From Porpolomopsis calyptriformis (taxonomy: Eukaryota; Basidiomycota; Agaricomycetes; Agaricales; Hygrophoraceae): 64,000 nt of DNA. Numbering within the stretch: position 1 is the first letter of the stretch; each line of letters opens with the position of its first letter. The position numbers and the translations under genes are program-made. Shown piece after piece: positions 20,675 to 31,597 of this stretch. The DNA is taken from NCBI GenBank assembly GCA_951640195.1, contig OX621166.1, positions 372,001-436,000 on the forward strand. The letters run 5' to 3'. The notes under the pieces were generated by a model that worked only from the letters and a program-made list of their open reading frames with translations, had not been told where the DNA came from and made no database searches.

Positions 20675-22340
20675 GAGGGATAATTCTTGTTTTGCTGACA
20701 AGCAGGGCAGGACCGCACGTAGTTGATAATGTCTTGAGAGACGCCATCCCAAACAAAGTTTCGGAGCACTAGCTCCTTCGTCTTCTCAATGCTAGGGTGT
20801 TCAGCATGGGGGCAGGTGTGGGACAGTCGTATTATATCTGTGCACAAAGATACTTCCTCTGGCACCACAATTCGACCTTCAACATTGCGAACCAACCCAT
20901 CGGCTTGGTCCCAAAACAATGAGGCATCCTCAATTTTCTGTGAGATCTTATTCGGTATCGGTAGTTTGAAGCATAATCTTGTGAAAAAGTCTGGTTTTGA
21001 AAGTTTGATGATCAAATTGATCCAATGATCATTCGCAATTAAAATCTCATTTTCCACCTCACCTTTACCTCCATCAAAATAATCCGGGTGTCTGGATAAT
21101 CCATCGGCTTTGTTCTTTCTCCCTGGGACATACTCGATTTTGTATTTGTATCTCGCTAGAATTTCTGACCAATGAGCACGTCGTCCAAATAACACACGAG
21201 CGGTACTGAAATATTTGAGGGTGAGACTGTCAGTGCGAATCAGAAGATTATGTCGTGAACCTTCCAAAAGGTGTCGCCATGTGTTGAGACAGTCTATTAT
21301 CGCTAGAAGTTTGGCGTTATGAGTCAGATAATTCTTTTCAGCAGGGGTTAAGGATCTTGAATGAAAGCCTATGGGTTTCCAGTCATTACCATGTAGTTGA
21401 GACAATATACCTCCTAAGGCAAATCCAGAGGCGTCAGTCTCCAAACAATACAGCAAGTCTTGGTCCGGTACTTTGAGAACAGGGGCATTCATGAGGGAGT
21501 ACTTTAATTGGTCAAAGGCATGTTGTCGCTTGGGAGTCCATTCCCATACAGTGTCTTTGCGGAGTAACTGGTTAAGTGGTTGGGCGATTTCTGAAAAGTC
21601 CTTGATATATTTTCTCCAGAAATTTGCACTTCCAAGGAAAGATTGGAGTTGTTTGATAGTCTGGGGTTTGGGCCATTCAACTATGGCCTTGACCTTCTTG
21701 GGATTGGTTCCGATATGACCTTTCGTCAAGGTCATTCCCAGATAGATCACCTCCTCTTTCTCGAATTGGCATTTGACAGGTTTACAGGAGAGTTTGTACT
21801 TCTTCATGATATCAAGGGTTTTGAATGTCCAGTATTGCAGTTCTTCAAGGTCATCTCCACAGATGAGAACGTCATCAATATAGATGAGAACACAGCCTGA
21901 TTTTAGTACTTCAGTGAATCGTGTATCGATCATTCATTGGAATGTAGCTAGAGAATTTCATAGACCAAAGAACATCACTCTTGGAACGTAAAGTCCTTCG
22001 ACTATAAGGAAGGTGGCTTTCCATTTGTCACCTTCTTTAATACGAATGTTATTGAATCCCCATTGGATATCTACAACTGTGAATAGTGCAGCAGATCGGA
22101 GTTTTGGTTGTTGGACGATCTGATGCAGGAGAGGTAGGGGATAATGGTCGGGAACTGCAAAGTGATTCAAATATTGATAGTCTTTGATTGGTCTATATCC
22201 AGCATCTTGTCCTTTCGCATTGATGTCTTCAGCTTTCTTGCTCAGGAAGAAGGGAGCGGCTTGAGGTGAAGAACCTTTGAATATTCGTCCAGTGGCCACA
22301 TTTTCAGCTAAAAACTTCTTCAGATATTCTATCTCTCAAG
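20675..22340 (-). pseudogene. Element IV RT, RNase H and integrase zinc domain
   Basis: Frames 22299-21958 and 21933-20644 form one polyprotein with a stop between them (PATFQ region, TGG to TGA). Motifs: FFLSKKAEDINAKGQDAGYR, FTVVDIQWGFNNIR, YIDD at 21871-21882, SFLGSANFWRKYIKDF, LETDASGFALGGILSQ, DGLSRHPDYFD and the integrase zinc part CPHAEHPSIEKTKE...SCPACQQNK (Cys where His is usual at the first position). Confidence 0.85.
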
Positions 22341-23100
22341 GGGACATCAGATAAGTCATGTCAGTTTGAGGTATGAAGTCATCTCTGAGGTCAATGACAT
22401 AATCGAACTCAGAATCAGGTGGAAGACAATCAAAGGACTCCTTGGCAAAGACACTAGCATAGTCTTTCCAATAGACCTTCAGTACAAACTTTCGCATATC
22501 TTCCTCCACCATGCTGGCTTGAGATTTGTCCAATTTTGAAATACTTGTGATTGCCAGCGAGACCGATTCTACCACAGTGGACTCTGCTTCACTGCTACAA
22601 TACCAATGAGGAGTCTCTTTGCCTCTAAGAGCCAGTGTTGACTCCTTCCAATCGATACTAGGGTTTTGAGCTCTGAGCCATGGGTAGCTGAGGATAATAT
22701 CAACTTTGGATCCAAGGTTGGTCACTTCCAAACGGATCCTTTCGGTGTGTCCACCTGGAGCTTCTATCCAGACATCTGTGTCAAAAATGATCAGGCCTCC
22801 TCGGTTCTCTGACCCATCGGCATTCTATATGGGGATTGGGGTTTCCAAATCCTGAAGAGTAAATTCGTGATGAGTTGCGAAGGTCTCATCCATAAAGTTT
22901 CCAGAAGCTCCACTATCAATAAGACACATGGCAGGGACATGTCAGCCAGTATCTGAAGCCTTGATCCAAACGTCCATTGTAAGTCCTGAGTCACCCTTTT
23001 CGATAGTACCAAGAATTCAAAATAGATTGCATGGAGTAATGGTACATTGAGTGGTATGGTCTGTAACGTGGGGCAAATCATCCAAACCTTTCAAAAACCC
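22341..23100 (-). pseudogene. Element IV aspartic protease
   Basis: The minus strand encodes CLIDSGASGNFMDETFATHH (about 22880-22940), a standard D-S-G-A active site, then VDIILSYPWLRAQNPSIDW (LGxPWL-type flap and end region), before the pre-RT linker. Frameshifts separate it from gag. Confidence 0.75.
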
Positions 23101-23188
23101 TGGGACTTCAAGTCCATTGCCAGCCTCTTCTTTTGATCATCTGACCAATTGCATATACCACATTTCGCCATATCCGATGGAGTTTCGC

Positions 23189-24783
23189 TCATTGCCAGTG
23201 TAGCGGGTGAGCTGACATTCTCCATGTTGGGCTCAGTGGTAATGACATGTATGTCTTGGCCTCATCCTCGTCCTCATCCTCTGTAACCTCCTCTACCTCG
23301 ATAGTATCCTCCTCAATGTGAGGAAGAGGTATCGGGTATATTCTTCGCATCACTGGCAACACAGTTTGGGCAGGTGTTCGCGAAGTGACCAGGTTGGCCA
23401 CAGGAGTAACAATTTCCATACGGGATCGTAAGGGCAGAAGAGGTAGACTCTTCTCTCTTGACTGTGGGGGCTGCTGTCATTTGACGGGTCATCGATGCAG
23501 CCATGGACGATCCTCGGGTAGGAAAGGGGTTGGAATATTGGGGTCAGGACATAGAGGACTGTTTCTGTGAGGCGAGAATGTCCTTTTGATGTTGGTAATA
23601 TGTTGTAGCGTCTTTCCACTCTTGAAGTGTAGTGGGGATGGTGGGGAGTTGGTAAGCATATTCTATGAACTTGGAGTCGAGTCTAGCTTGATAGAGATCA
23701 ATGAGGGCAGCGTCGTTGAAACCAGTATCAACCTGTAAAGCGCTGAAGCGCAGATTATAATCTTCAATTTTCTTCCTTCCCTGGTGGAGATTCTTGATAT
23801 TGTTGTGAGCATGAGACTCTCTGTCGATCCCTTCAAATGTAGATTGGAATCGAGTCACAAAGGCAGCCCAGTTGATGGCTCTCATGTCATTGGTCTCCTT
23901 TTCAGACCAGGTTTGGGCCATCGTACCCTTCATGAAAGAAAGGGCGAAGGGGATTTTGTGTTCATCACGGTGATACGACCCCTCCGTCCCCTGAGCACCG
24001 TATATTCAACTATACAAATACTAGATGCCTACCAAATCCTTCGAATATGAACTCGAACCCTCCAAATGCTCCCGATAGCTCCCGAACGTCCCGAACGACT
24101 TTGAGAATCATCGAACGCTCCGAACGCGATCGAAGCTTTCTGAACGCGAATGAAAGTTTGTATATCAAAGGGAAGACACTATTCAAAGGCATCTGTTCTC
24201 TTCTATTTCTCCCTTTTCATTCGATTCCTTCATGTCCATTCACTACTTTCCCCTTAGATCATTAGAGAGGCTCCCCTTTTATCATATACACTCAAAGGGA
24301 TCCTTGTACTAGAAGATATATATACTGTATGTTGTAGCTAGTGATCCAACAAGTTAGATATTTGCTTCTCGCTCTCAAGTCTAGATCCTCTTTAGATCTT
24401 CGAAGACTTCCTCTTTCAACTTTCCGATCCTTCCGATTCCCCGATCGATCTCGTTCGCGAACGATCGAAGACTCCCTTTCCACAATTATCGATCATAGGC
24501 TGTGTCGAGACTCTTTATAGTCATCCTTGCACCTTGTTCTGTGTTCGGTTCTCATACACAAAGCAGACGTATCAACAGTAAGGTTTTCCCATAAAATATA
24601 ATTCGCAGCTGTTAATAAATTTGTCGACATCCTGCTGTCGACCAGTAAACTCATCTGGTTTGGCCATCTTTATCTTGATGGTGGGAGCGGCAGGAGGTTG
24701 GGGTTGAGGTTGCGGTGGGGGCTGGGGTTGAGCTTGAGCGGCAAGTTGTTGGTTAAGATTTTGAATCTCTGCTGCTTGTTGTG
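23189..24783 (-). pseudogene. Element IV Gag, split by solo LTR and 5'-truncated
   Basis: 24783-24575 encodes a Gln/Pro-rich part (NLNQQLAAQAQPQP) and IKMAKPDEFTGRQQDVDKF; after the solo LTR, 23970-23544 continues with DEHKIPFALSFMKGTMAQTW and the capsid-like end. The zinc knuckle CYSCGQPGHFANTCPNC (CX2CX4HX4C) lies near 23355-23410. The N-terminal part present in element V Gag is missing, deleted together with the PBS. Confidence 0.75.
23971..24574 (+). repeat. Solo LTR of family VI (604 bp)
   Basis: TGATACGACCCC...GACGTATCA, nearly colinear with the LTR of element VI (61672-62280). Flanks are ACGG(T) and ACAG(T), one mismatch from a duplication. It interrupts gag of element IV after MGKPYC. 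Confidence 0.85.
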
Positions 24784-25142
24784 CATTCTTATCGTCTTGG
24801 GACAGAGCACTCCGAAGTAAAACTGTCTCAACAGCGACCAGTTTATAACAAGAATCAGACTTAAGGTCTGAGTATGACTAACTAGGAGTTTATATACTGA
24901 CTACGCTACTGCGGATGAGTCAGTATCTACATGAGGAATACATGTGATGAGTAAAGATAAGCATGATAGAAGACTCAGAGCATGTGAAGAGATGAAACAT
25001 AATTGTCAGAAATGAGAAGTGTCCTATCTAGGATAAATGGAAAGATACGAAACTGTGGGGAATCCCAAACAAAGATAAGACAGATTTGACTAATCAATGA
25101 TAACTAACATAGAGAAGGAATGAAAAAATAACGTCTGTGACA
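24784..25142 (-). repeat. 5' LTR of element IV with inverted U5
   Basis: U3 and R (25142 down to about 24851) match the 3' LTR. After AAGTCTGATTC the next 67 nt (24784-24850) are the end of U5 in reverse orientation (TGTTATAAACTGG... up to GATAAGAATG), joined directly to gag. The inversion point coincides with the R/PBS inverted repeat; the start of U5, the PBS and the gag N-terminus are deleted. Confidence 0.75.
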
Positions 25143-25236
25143 CAATGGTTGGATTTGGATCAGGAGAAGAGAATGAGCAAGCACTGGAGAGAACAAGCTA
25201 AATACTAGGAGGTGAAACATGAGGAAGTTGCAAAGG

Positions 25237-25553
25237 TGTTACGATTGTGTTTCATGTCCTGCTTGTCATGGACTGGTTACCTGGTCCACAGACAGACTCT
25301 ATTTGGTCACGTTGTTGTCGCCTTTCTTATCTTGTTTCTTTGCCTGAGTTTATCATTCCACATAACCTAGATTTGACGATAGCTTAGATGGCTTTGCTTA
25401 TCTGCTTAGTCATTACTACTTAGTGTCCCTGTTAGTCATCAGGGCATAGGGTACACCATCATGTATATAAGAGTAGTTGGATAGGCAAGGTTGGCCCATC
25501 CTTAGTTATCCACTTAGTACTAGGGGTATAACTTGTCTATTGTGAACCTAACA
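25237..25553 (+). repeat. Solo LTR, unassigned family (317 bp)
   Basis: TGTTACGATTG...GAACCTAACA, flanked by perfect AAAGG at 25232-25236 and 25554-25558. It contains ATGTATATAAGAG. Removing it restores the ORF3 frame (VAKVLPHL). Confidence 0.85.
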
Positions 25554-25803
25554 AAAGGTACTTCCCCATCTTGATTCCCTGACTCCCCCTGTTTTCCCAG
25601 GTCCACTCATCATTCCCCCTAGTTCATTGTCAAACCCCATCGCCATCCCCAATGATAATGATACTTCCCCAGTTGACATTATTTCCCTGTCAACTGCTAT
25701 TCCTAACAAGGACTTATCCTAGTCCTTCCCCTCCTCCACACCCATCAACACTCTCAAACGCTGCCTCAAATTTCAGGATGAAATTCCTTTTAGTGTGGGT
25801 ATA

Positions 25804-26171
25804 TGTTACGGATGTACTTTTTCTTTTTCTTTTAGTCATACTTGATTAGTCTCTTAGCCATTCATCCTTCCACTTTACCAATTTATATATAGAGACTAGT
25901 CACATGTATCTTCATTCCAACTCTTCACAAGTCACATTCCATTTCCTTCATTCTTTCTGTGACTCTTCACTAGTCACATTCTGGATTCCACTTTGTAATT
26001 GTCCTTATGACTGACTCATGGTGACTCAGGTAGTTAGTATATAAAGCCTGACCTCTAGTTGGTAGATTAAGTTTGATTCCTAGTTAGCTCCCCCACTCTT
26101 TAGTTGAATTCCATTTCCTCATCAGCCCCTCCAATGTGAGAAGTAAAACCTTCGACTACCAAATCATAACA
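25804..26171 (+). repeat. 3' LTR of family III (368 bp)
   Basis: TGTTACGGATG...AATCATAACA following the polypurine-like AGTGTGGGTATA. TATA is in GTTAGTATATAAAGCC. It contains a TGACTCATGGTGACTCA pair. The start is matched by the truncated LTR end at 47629-47722 and the whole LTR by the decayed copy at 35087-35374. Confidence 0.8.
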
Positions 26172-27310
26172 GATTCACCCCACTATATTACCATTGCGAT
26201 TTCGTATCATACAAGTTCCATGTTTGAAGTCCATGGAGTATCCATCTTCATCAAGTCATCCAATTGATACTAGCATGTATCCAACAGTGGGTGAGTATAA
26301 GACATCTGTGAGTTATATTTTTAATGTTTGCGATCCATTTGGGATTTCAATAACCATATCACCCTTGGTGACAGCATTGAACTTCTGTTTTTTGGTAGCA
26401 GAGAGAGTCTTGGGAGGTATTGATGTGAGTCATTTGAAGTTCCCTTAGTAGGGACTGATATGCTAGGTTGCACTGGAGTCGTATAACTCAATTGTTAACA
26501 TTTCACTGGTGTTTCCTTCAGCATCAACTGATGCAATTGTAATGGGGTCAGGGTCAGCTGGTGTTCCATCCATGATGAAACAAGTGCTTGCATCAGAATC
26601 ATCATCACATGTGAGATCCCACCTGTGATGCTCTGGGTCACAACAGTCAGCATTTACTCAGTCAAACCAAACCATCTCATATCCATCATCATAATTCTCC
26701 CACTCATTGTCATCGCTATTCATGACAATACCAAGCTCCAGCATGGAGGTGCATCCATCATGGGGTGGGTTAGTCATCATTCACAATTTGTTTGAGGACT
26801 CAACATTGTGTTTGAAAGCATAGCAGCCTTCTGAGTCAGAATTGATTGCAGCATTCATGCTACCTGAAGGTTTGGACTTTCAGGGTGCAAGACAATCCTG
26901 AGAAAAATGTCCCCTTTTGCCACAGTTGTAGCATTCATCCTTGGGACTGGCTGTTCACTGTCCCATTCATCTCCCAGGTTATTTAGGGCTATTGGGTACA
27001 ACTAACATTGCTTTGTCACTGTCATAACAGTTTTATTGGTTCCAACCAGGCTTCCATTGTCACATAGTGACCTGGCTGTCATACTCTTCAGAGATGAGTG
27101 CAATAAGCGCATCTGGCTTAATATCTTGAGAGGTAACATTGGGTTGTTGGGAGGCTAGAAGCCTTGCTATAGAAGGTAAGAGGGATCTCAAAGGAGATTC
27201 CTGATGTTTGTCCAAGGGGTATCGGAACATGTGAGGACAGATTCAGTAATCAGGGGATGGTTGTAGATGTTCCTTGACATTGGAACTCTCAATATAACAA
27301 GTAGGAAGGT
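26172..27310 (-). pseudogene. Ty1/copia gag-protease relic
   Basis: The minus strand encodes the zinc knuckle CYNCGKRGHFSQDC (26893-26934), a protease site YDSSAT.HISPY (Ser where Gly of DSGAT is usual), and LTDVLYSPTVGYMLVSIG followed by GYSMDFKHGTCMIRNRNG, which is the conserved junction before the copia GAG-pre-integrase domain. Many stops, mostly at Trp, Gln and Arg codons. RT and LTRs are not present; the left edge abuts LTR III. Confidence 0.75.
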
Positions 27311-27825
27311 AAGATGTATTATTGGAAGTATATGTGTGAGTATATATATAGAGGAGGTGAATAAAGGGACTTCTTTGTAGGTATATGTACAAAGGGTAGT
27401 TCCTTTGTAAGAGTATGTGAGTGGGAATTAGGTAGATAAGTGAAAGGAAGATAGGATAAAGTAGATAAGATAAGAAAACAAAGAAAAGAGACTTTCCTAG
27501 TAGGTTGAGGGTGTTTCCAATGGATTTCGTGTTTTCGGAAGTGTTCTGGTTAGAGGCAGATGCTTCAGAATGGTTAATTGGAAGACTGGAAGGGTTCGGT
27601 TTGGGATATATGAGTACAGATTTGGTGGGGTAGAGCTCTTGTAGATGGTAGAAGGGTTTTCCATTAATAGGAAGTATGGATCTCCTACATATCTGGGGTA
27701 GTTAGATACCAGTTGTCCCCAGTTGGTGTGAGATTAGAGTTGAGTCATGTGATTTTGTTGACTGCTCTTATGTGTGACTGTATGTGACATGTCACCATTT
27801 TCAAACTTGAATAACAACATCAAAG
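27311..27825. other. Non-coding stretch
   Basis: AG-rich on the plus strand, with TATATATATAGAGGAGG and several AGATAAG-type strings near 27435-27475. I see no gene or repeat I can name. Confidence 0.4.
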
Positions 27826-28606
27826 ATGTCTAATGACAATGAACTGACAGACTTCAAGAGTCTCATTATTAAGCTTCAAGATGTGTCGGTCCTCTATCCT
27901 GGGGGGCCAGAAAGCTCTGGGTATAATACCTGGGTGCTGGAGAATGCGGATCACGCAGTGAGTTTTCTTTGATGTGTCTTAATGCTGGACTGATCAGTCT
28001 GTGCAGACAAAGTTTTTAGTAAGACTTCCAGAGATGATAGAGGGTGGGGAGGAGATTCCCCAAGTGGTGGAGGATCTTGCAGAGGAGATAAGCAAGGTGT
28101 ATGAGAGGCATGGCAGGTGGTGGAAGGCAGAAAGGAAGGCGATAGAGGAGAAGGAGAGGGTGATAGAGGAAGAGGCATAGGCTAAGGCAATTGTGGAGGA
28201 GAGGCAGGAAGCTGAGGTGGCAGCAGAGAAGATAACAGAAAAGATGGAGGAGGAGAAGAGGATCGAGGAAGAGGAGAAGGAGAAGTGGGAGCAGGTTGAG
28301 CAAGTGAGGGCCTGTCAGGAGAAGATGCTGGGGGCTGGATCGAAGGCATCGGAGGAGCCTTTGGTTATAATGACAGAGAGGGGTGGGACAGTGACAGTGA
28401 CATTGGAATACATTGGGAATGGTGAGGATGAGGTCAGCGCGGAGGAGGAAATGTCAAAGAAGGGCAGACAGGTCAAATCTGTCATACAGGTAAGTCTGGT
28501 TTTTTTATTTTTATTAGTGTACATGTTCTAATGTACATTTTTAGTGTCATGAGCTGGCATACAACTGCTGTGTGAAGTGGCTTATTCCATGCATTAAGTA
28601 CCTGGG
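27826..28606 (+). pseudogene. Coiled-coil gene relic with a Cys cluster, cut by LTR E
   Basis: Exons 27826-27957, 28007-28489 and 28545-28606 with in-phase GT-AG introns (49 and 55 nt; GTGAGT...TGCAG and GTAAGT...TTTTAG). The protein starts MSNDNELTDFKSLIIKLQ, has a Glu/Lys/Arg coiled coil across exon 2, and ends in a Cys-containing segment (CHELAYNCCVKWLIPC). One TAG (28178-28180) replaces a probable Gln codon. The 3' end is lost at the LTR. The plan (coil, then C-x-C cluster) suggests a small DNA-binding or hypothetical fungal protein; function not assigned. Confidence 0.55.
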
Positions 28607-29944
28607 ATGACAAAGTGATGATCTGCTTTGCCCTTAGGGTTTATATAGTATTTCTAATCCTCTTTCCTATTATTCACAGCCTTCTGAATAAGGTTTGCCA
28701 TTGTTCCTAGTTATACTGCAGAATGCTATGTTATTCTAATGACTCAATTCTATTAACCATAGCCTTCTATAGTCTAGATGTGTAGTCTTATGACTTATTC
28801 CTTATTATCCTCTGAGTTATGAGATTACTGCTGTTTCTATATCTTGCTCAGCATATTAGGTTTCCCTTCTTCTACTGAGAAGGCTCCTATTAGGGTTCCC
28901 TTTGTATTCTCCAGTATAAAAGGAGTAGGGATTGTATAATTCTTACTCTAGTTCAGTCCTTATCAATCATCATAACTCCCTCCCACTAAGGCTACTACAT
29001 TTGGTTCTTCAAGTAGTCTGGGGTTGTGTACTGCACTGCCCCTGTCTTTCTTGATTGCAATTCATTCCATTACTATCTCCAATGTATCCCCTCCGATGCT
29101 AATCTCTGCTGGTTGTTCTTCTCCTGTTTCGCTTGCAGTGGTAAGCACAAAGTTAAGAAGTGTCCATTTGTTTACTGGCCAATCTAGCATGCCTGTAGTC
29201 TGATGAAGGATCCGCTTGGTGAGTATCTTGTTTTGTCTTTATTAGTCTTTTTTTGTTGATAATAGGCTTCCCCCTCTTTTTAGCCTGGGATGATAACACC
29301 CCTCCCCCTACTTCCTAGCTCCCTTTGGAGGAGAAAGTTGATTGGAGGTCCAATTGTTTGGGAAACCCTCTCCCTTTCTCTGATCCCAAGCCTGAGAACT
29401 AGGCTTCCAGTCCCCCCTTCCATCCTTAGACCCCAGGTCCTTTGAGTTCTTTATCTAGTAGTAAGCATCTCTGCTTTCTTGCTCTCTTTGTAGTTACTCA
29501 TTCCTGCTTCTTGAAGACTTGTTGGTATTGTTGACTAATGTCAACATCATGATTGAGGAGGAAGAGATTCCACCTAGTTTATTGTGGAGTCCCACCAATA
29601 ACTGGTTGGATCAGGAGGCAAGAAAGATAGCAATGAGTTTTGTAGAGGGAAAGGCTGCAGAATTGCAGGCCTCTGGTGGGAACACCAATGGGGCAATCTA
29701 TTGGGGAAATAAGTTAGCTGCATTAGATGGTTAGGTAGTCTTGAGCTTCATAGAGTTCCTACAGGATAGTATAGTACAGGAGATAGCAAAGACAGATTAA
29801 CTTGGATAGTTAATTGGATATAGACTCTCCCTCCTTTGTATAAATAGTCTCTGCTGCCAATAAAGACAGCCCTTCATATAAAAGCAACAGCAAAAAAGAG
29901 GAAATGAATAGAATTTTAAGGGAGTGAATACCAATTTCATAACA
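28607..29944 (-). repeat. LTR 'E' of family II, diverged, lacking U5
   Basis: Similar over its length to LTR A from position 727 to 2104 but with many substitutions; the right end is TTTCATAACA. The U5 side (ORF0) is absent: similarity begins at GATGACAAAGTGATGATC, inside R. No duplication can be defined. Confidence 0.75.
28972..29800 (+). pseudogene. Antisense U3 gene, copy E, degenerate
   Basis: The ATG is ATA at 28972-28974. Exon 1 keeps the knuckle coding (CSGKHKVKKC) and the GTGAGT donor near 29219; exon 2 has stops at Gln and Trp codons; exon 3 is open from about 29519 (VNIMIEEEEIPPSLLWSP) with a stop near 29730 and ends at TAA 29798-29800. It is the most diverged copy yet still aligns over all three exons. 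Confidence 0.65.
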
Positions 29945-30700
29945 TATATAAATACTTATAACTTTCTAGTTTTAGTATTAATAAGGCTACCCCTCCTTGT
30001 ATTTAGAGATCCTTGTTTACCCTATCCCTAAGTAGGCCTAAGTAATCACTGCAACCTAATATTAATAGTATAAAAGGGTGTAAATAATCTTATATATTTT
30101 AATAAAGATGTGGGATATACCTAGTAGTAATATGTAGATTACTAAGAGTGTTGAAAGGTAGAAGGTAACCTTTAATAAAAGGAATCAAAGGGTAAAATGT
30201 TAAAGGTAGCAATAGTGATATGTTTTAATTCTAGTATATTAGAAATATTAGTTATTAATAAAACTAGTAGCTTTAAATAAATAAAATAGTAGTTTATTAA
30301 TAAACTACTGATCCTAGCTACTATTTTTTATTTAGTAAGTTAATATACTTACAAGTAGTAGTATTTAGCCTACTGAAAACTTAACTTCTAACCTTTAACT
30401 TCTAATCACATAATATTAAGTTATATACTTTATTTAGTAAGATATTATATATCTAGTTTAATTTAGTAATTTTATCTTTATCCCCATATACTAGTTTTAT
30501 TGTGCAATATAAAAAGCTATATGTAATTAATAGTTTTTCTCTATTTCTTACTCTTAACTATTATAACCCTATCTAAAAGGTATTAAATTGTTTATAAACC
30601 CTAACCTAGTTTAAAAGAATGTGTAAGAGGCTAATAGGTAAAGCTCTTTGAAGACTAGAATTGCATATGTTATAAAGGATCTGACTGATGTTATGCATTA
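29945..30700. other. AT-rich stretch without recognisable features
   Basis: Strongly A+T-rich with many TAGTA and TTAATA strings. No ORF, LTR end or repeat unit that I can define. Confidence 0.5.
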
Positions 30701-30707
30701 GATAGAG

Positions 30708-31160
30708 TTGATAAGACCTGGGTGGTGCCTTCTAGGCATGAGAATGGGTCCTGATCTTATAGCATGGTTAAGGCTCAGTAGTAGGAGACACCTTCTTCTA
30801 GTTATTCAAACTAAGTGCCAGTTGAGTGGGAACACCCACACACTTGCTACAGGTGTCACTGCTGAGGCAATTCAATCACTTAGTCCACATACATTCTATG
30901 CTTTACTAGTATGTGTGACAACAGTCTTAACATGCAAATCCTACTAACCACTTTTTATAGACACGGAAGACAGTGAAAAACAAGGTTAATCACATGCTCA
31001 GTGTGATCAACAAAGACTAGTGTTTCACTGGCTCAACTTACAATATCCTGCAGGTTGTTACCTCATATCCACTTAATGCCAACTTCAATGCCAAGTTATC
31101 AGTAGTTAAGGATGCATTAAAGAAGGACAACCTCCCCTTGCTACCTTGAAACACTCTATA
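30708..31160 (+). pseudogene. Unrecognised gene relic
   Basis: Plus-strand protein-like segments (GVTAEAIQSLSPHTFYALL; NHMLSVINKD; TSYPLNANFNAKLSVVKDAL) in two frames, separated by a possible intron ending TTTTTATAG at about 30959. Stops interrupt it. Family unknown. Confidence 0.3.
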
Positions 31161-31383
31161 CTACTGGCATCTCTTGCCAGCTGTGCCTCTACCCCCTTAA
31201 TTCTGAAGGCAAACAAGCAAGGATACTATTGCATAACCAAGTCAAATGTAAGGTGGCTAAGCTGAGTGGTATTATTCTGATCATGAATGATATATGCATC
31301 AATTCTTGTGTGGGTTTCACTGGTCCTTGGTCTGAGTGTGAGTAATATACTGAAGTCAAAAAAAGAAATAAGATGAAGAAATA

Positions 31384-31523
31384 ACAAGTATTAACCTGAT
31401 ATATAAACCCAGTATACTGGGTTAGAGGATGTTAGGAATTGTTATAACATGTTACAAGTATTAACCTAATATATAAACCCAGGATTGTGGGTTACACCAT
31501 GTTATGAACTGTTATGATTTGTT
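31384..31523. repeat. Two 70-bp tandem units with an 18-bp palindrome
   Basis: The units start ACAAGTATTAACCT at 31384 and 31454 and align over 70 bp. The first contains the perfect palindrome AACCCAGTATACTGGGTT (31406-31423); the second has AACCCAGGATTGTGGGTT in the same place. Confidence 0.7.
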
Positions 31524-31597
31524 ACATTTTATCCATGATATAACCCAATATTCCAGGTTTGTACTGAGGTTATTCTGGATACTCAGGTCCTAATGTA

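Larger units (their letters stand above)
17421..25142 (-). mobile_element. Ty3/gypsy chromovirus family IV, nested in family III, decayed
   Basis: The element is flanked by CAATG (17416-17420 and 25143-25147). The left LTR (3') is 17421-17811; the right LTR (5') is incomplete and rearranged (24784-25142). Minus-strand order from right to left: gag, zinc knuckle, protease, RT, RNase H, integrase, chromodomain, accessory ORF. It contains three solo LTRs (19101-19672, 20424-20669, 23971-24574) and many stops. Confidence 0.88.
17092..25722 (+). pseudogene. Family III accessory ORF3 after pol (split by element IV and a solo LTR)
   Basis: The ORF starts about 160 nt after pol and is read in three pieces: 17092-17420, 25143-25236 and 25554-25722. 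It encodes a Pro/Ser/His-rich N-terminus, a coiled coil (LKKDVDYYKSEITRLNEELY), the motif HWREQAKY, and a Pro-rich tail (FPGPLIIPPSSLSNP). It has three stops (one Trp to TAG). The intact counterpart is the 193-aa ORF at 47810-48391 in element I-2, and ORF-X of family I has the same plan. Function unknown; its position between pol and the 3' LTR is that of an accessory gene. Confidence 0.65.
14386..26171 (+). mobile_element. Ty3/gypsy chromovirus family III, 5'-truncated, split by element IV
   Basis: The plus-strand element begins abruptly in RT at 14386, where LTR D of family II ends, and runs through RNase H, integrase, chromodomain and an accessory ORF. It is interrupted at 17420 by element IV and resumes at 25143 (TSD CAATG). 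It ends with a polypurine-like tract (AGTGTGGGTATA) and LTR 25804-26171. Gag, protease and the 5' LTR are missing. All frames have stops. Confidence 0.85.

Noticed and set aside
27951..28303. Leu/Ser/Pro-rich minus-strand ORFs at 27951-28303
   Set aside because: Shadow of the Glu/Lys coiled-coil exon on the plus strand, which has in-phase introns.
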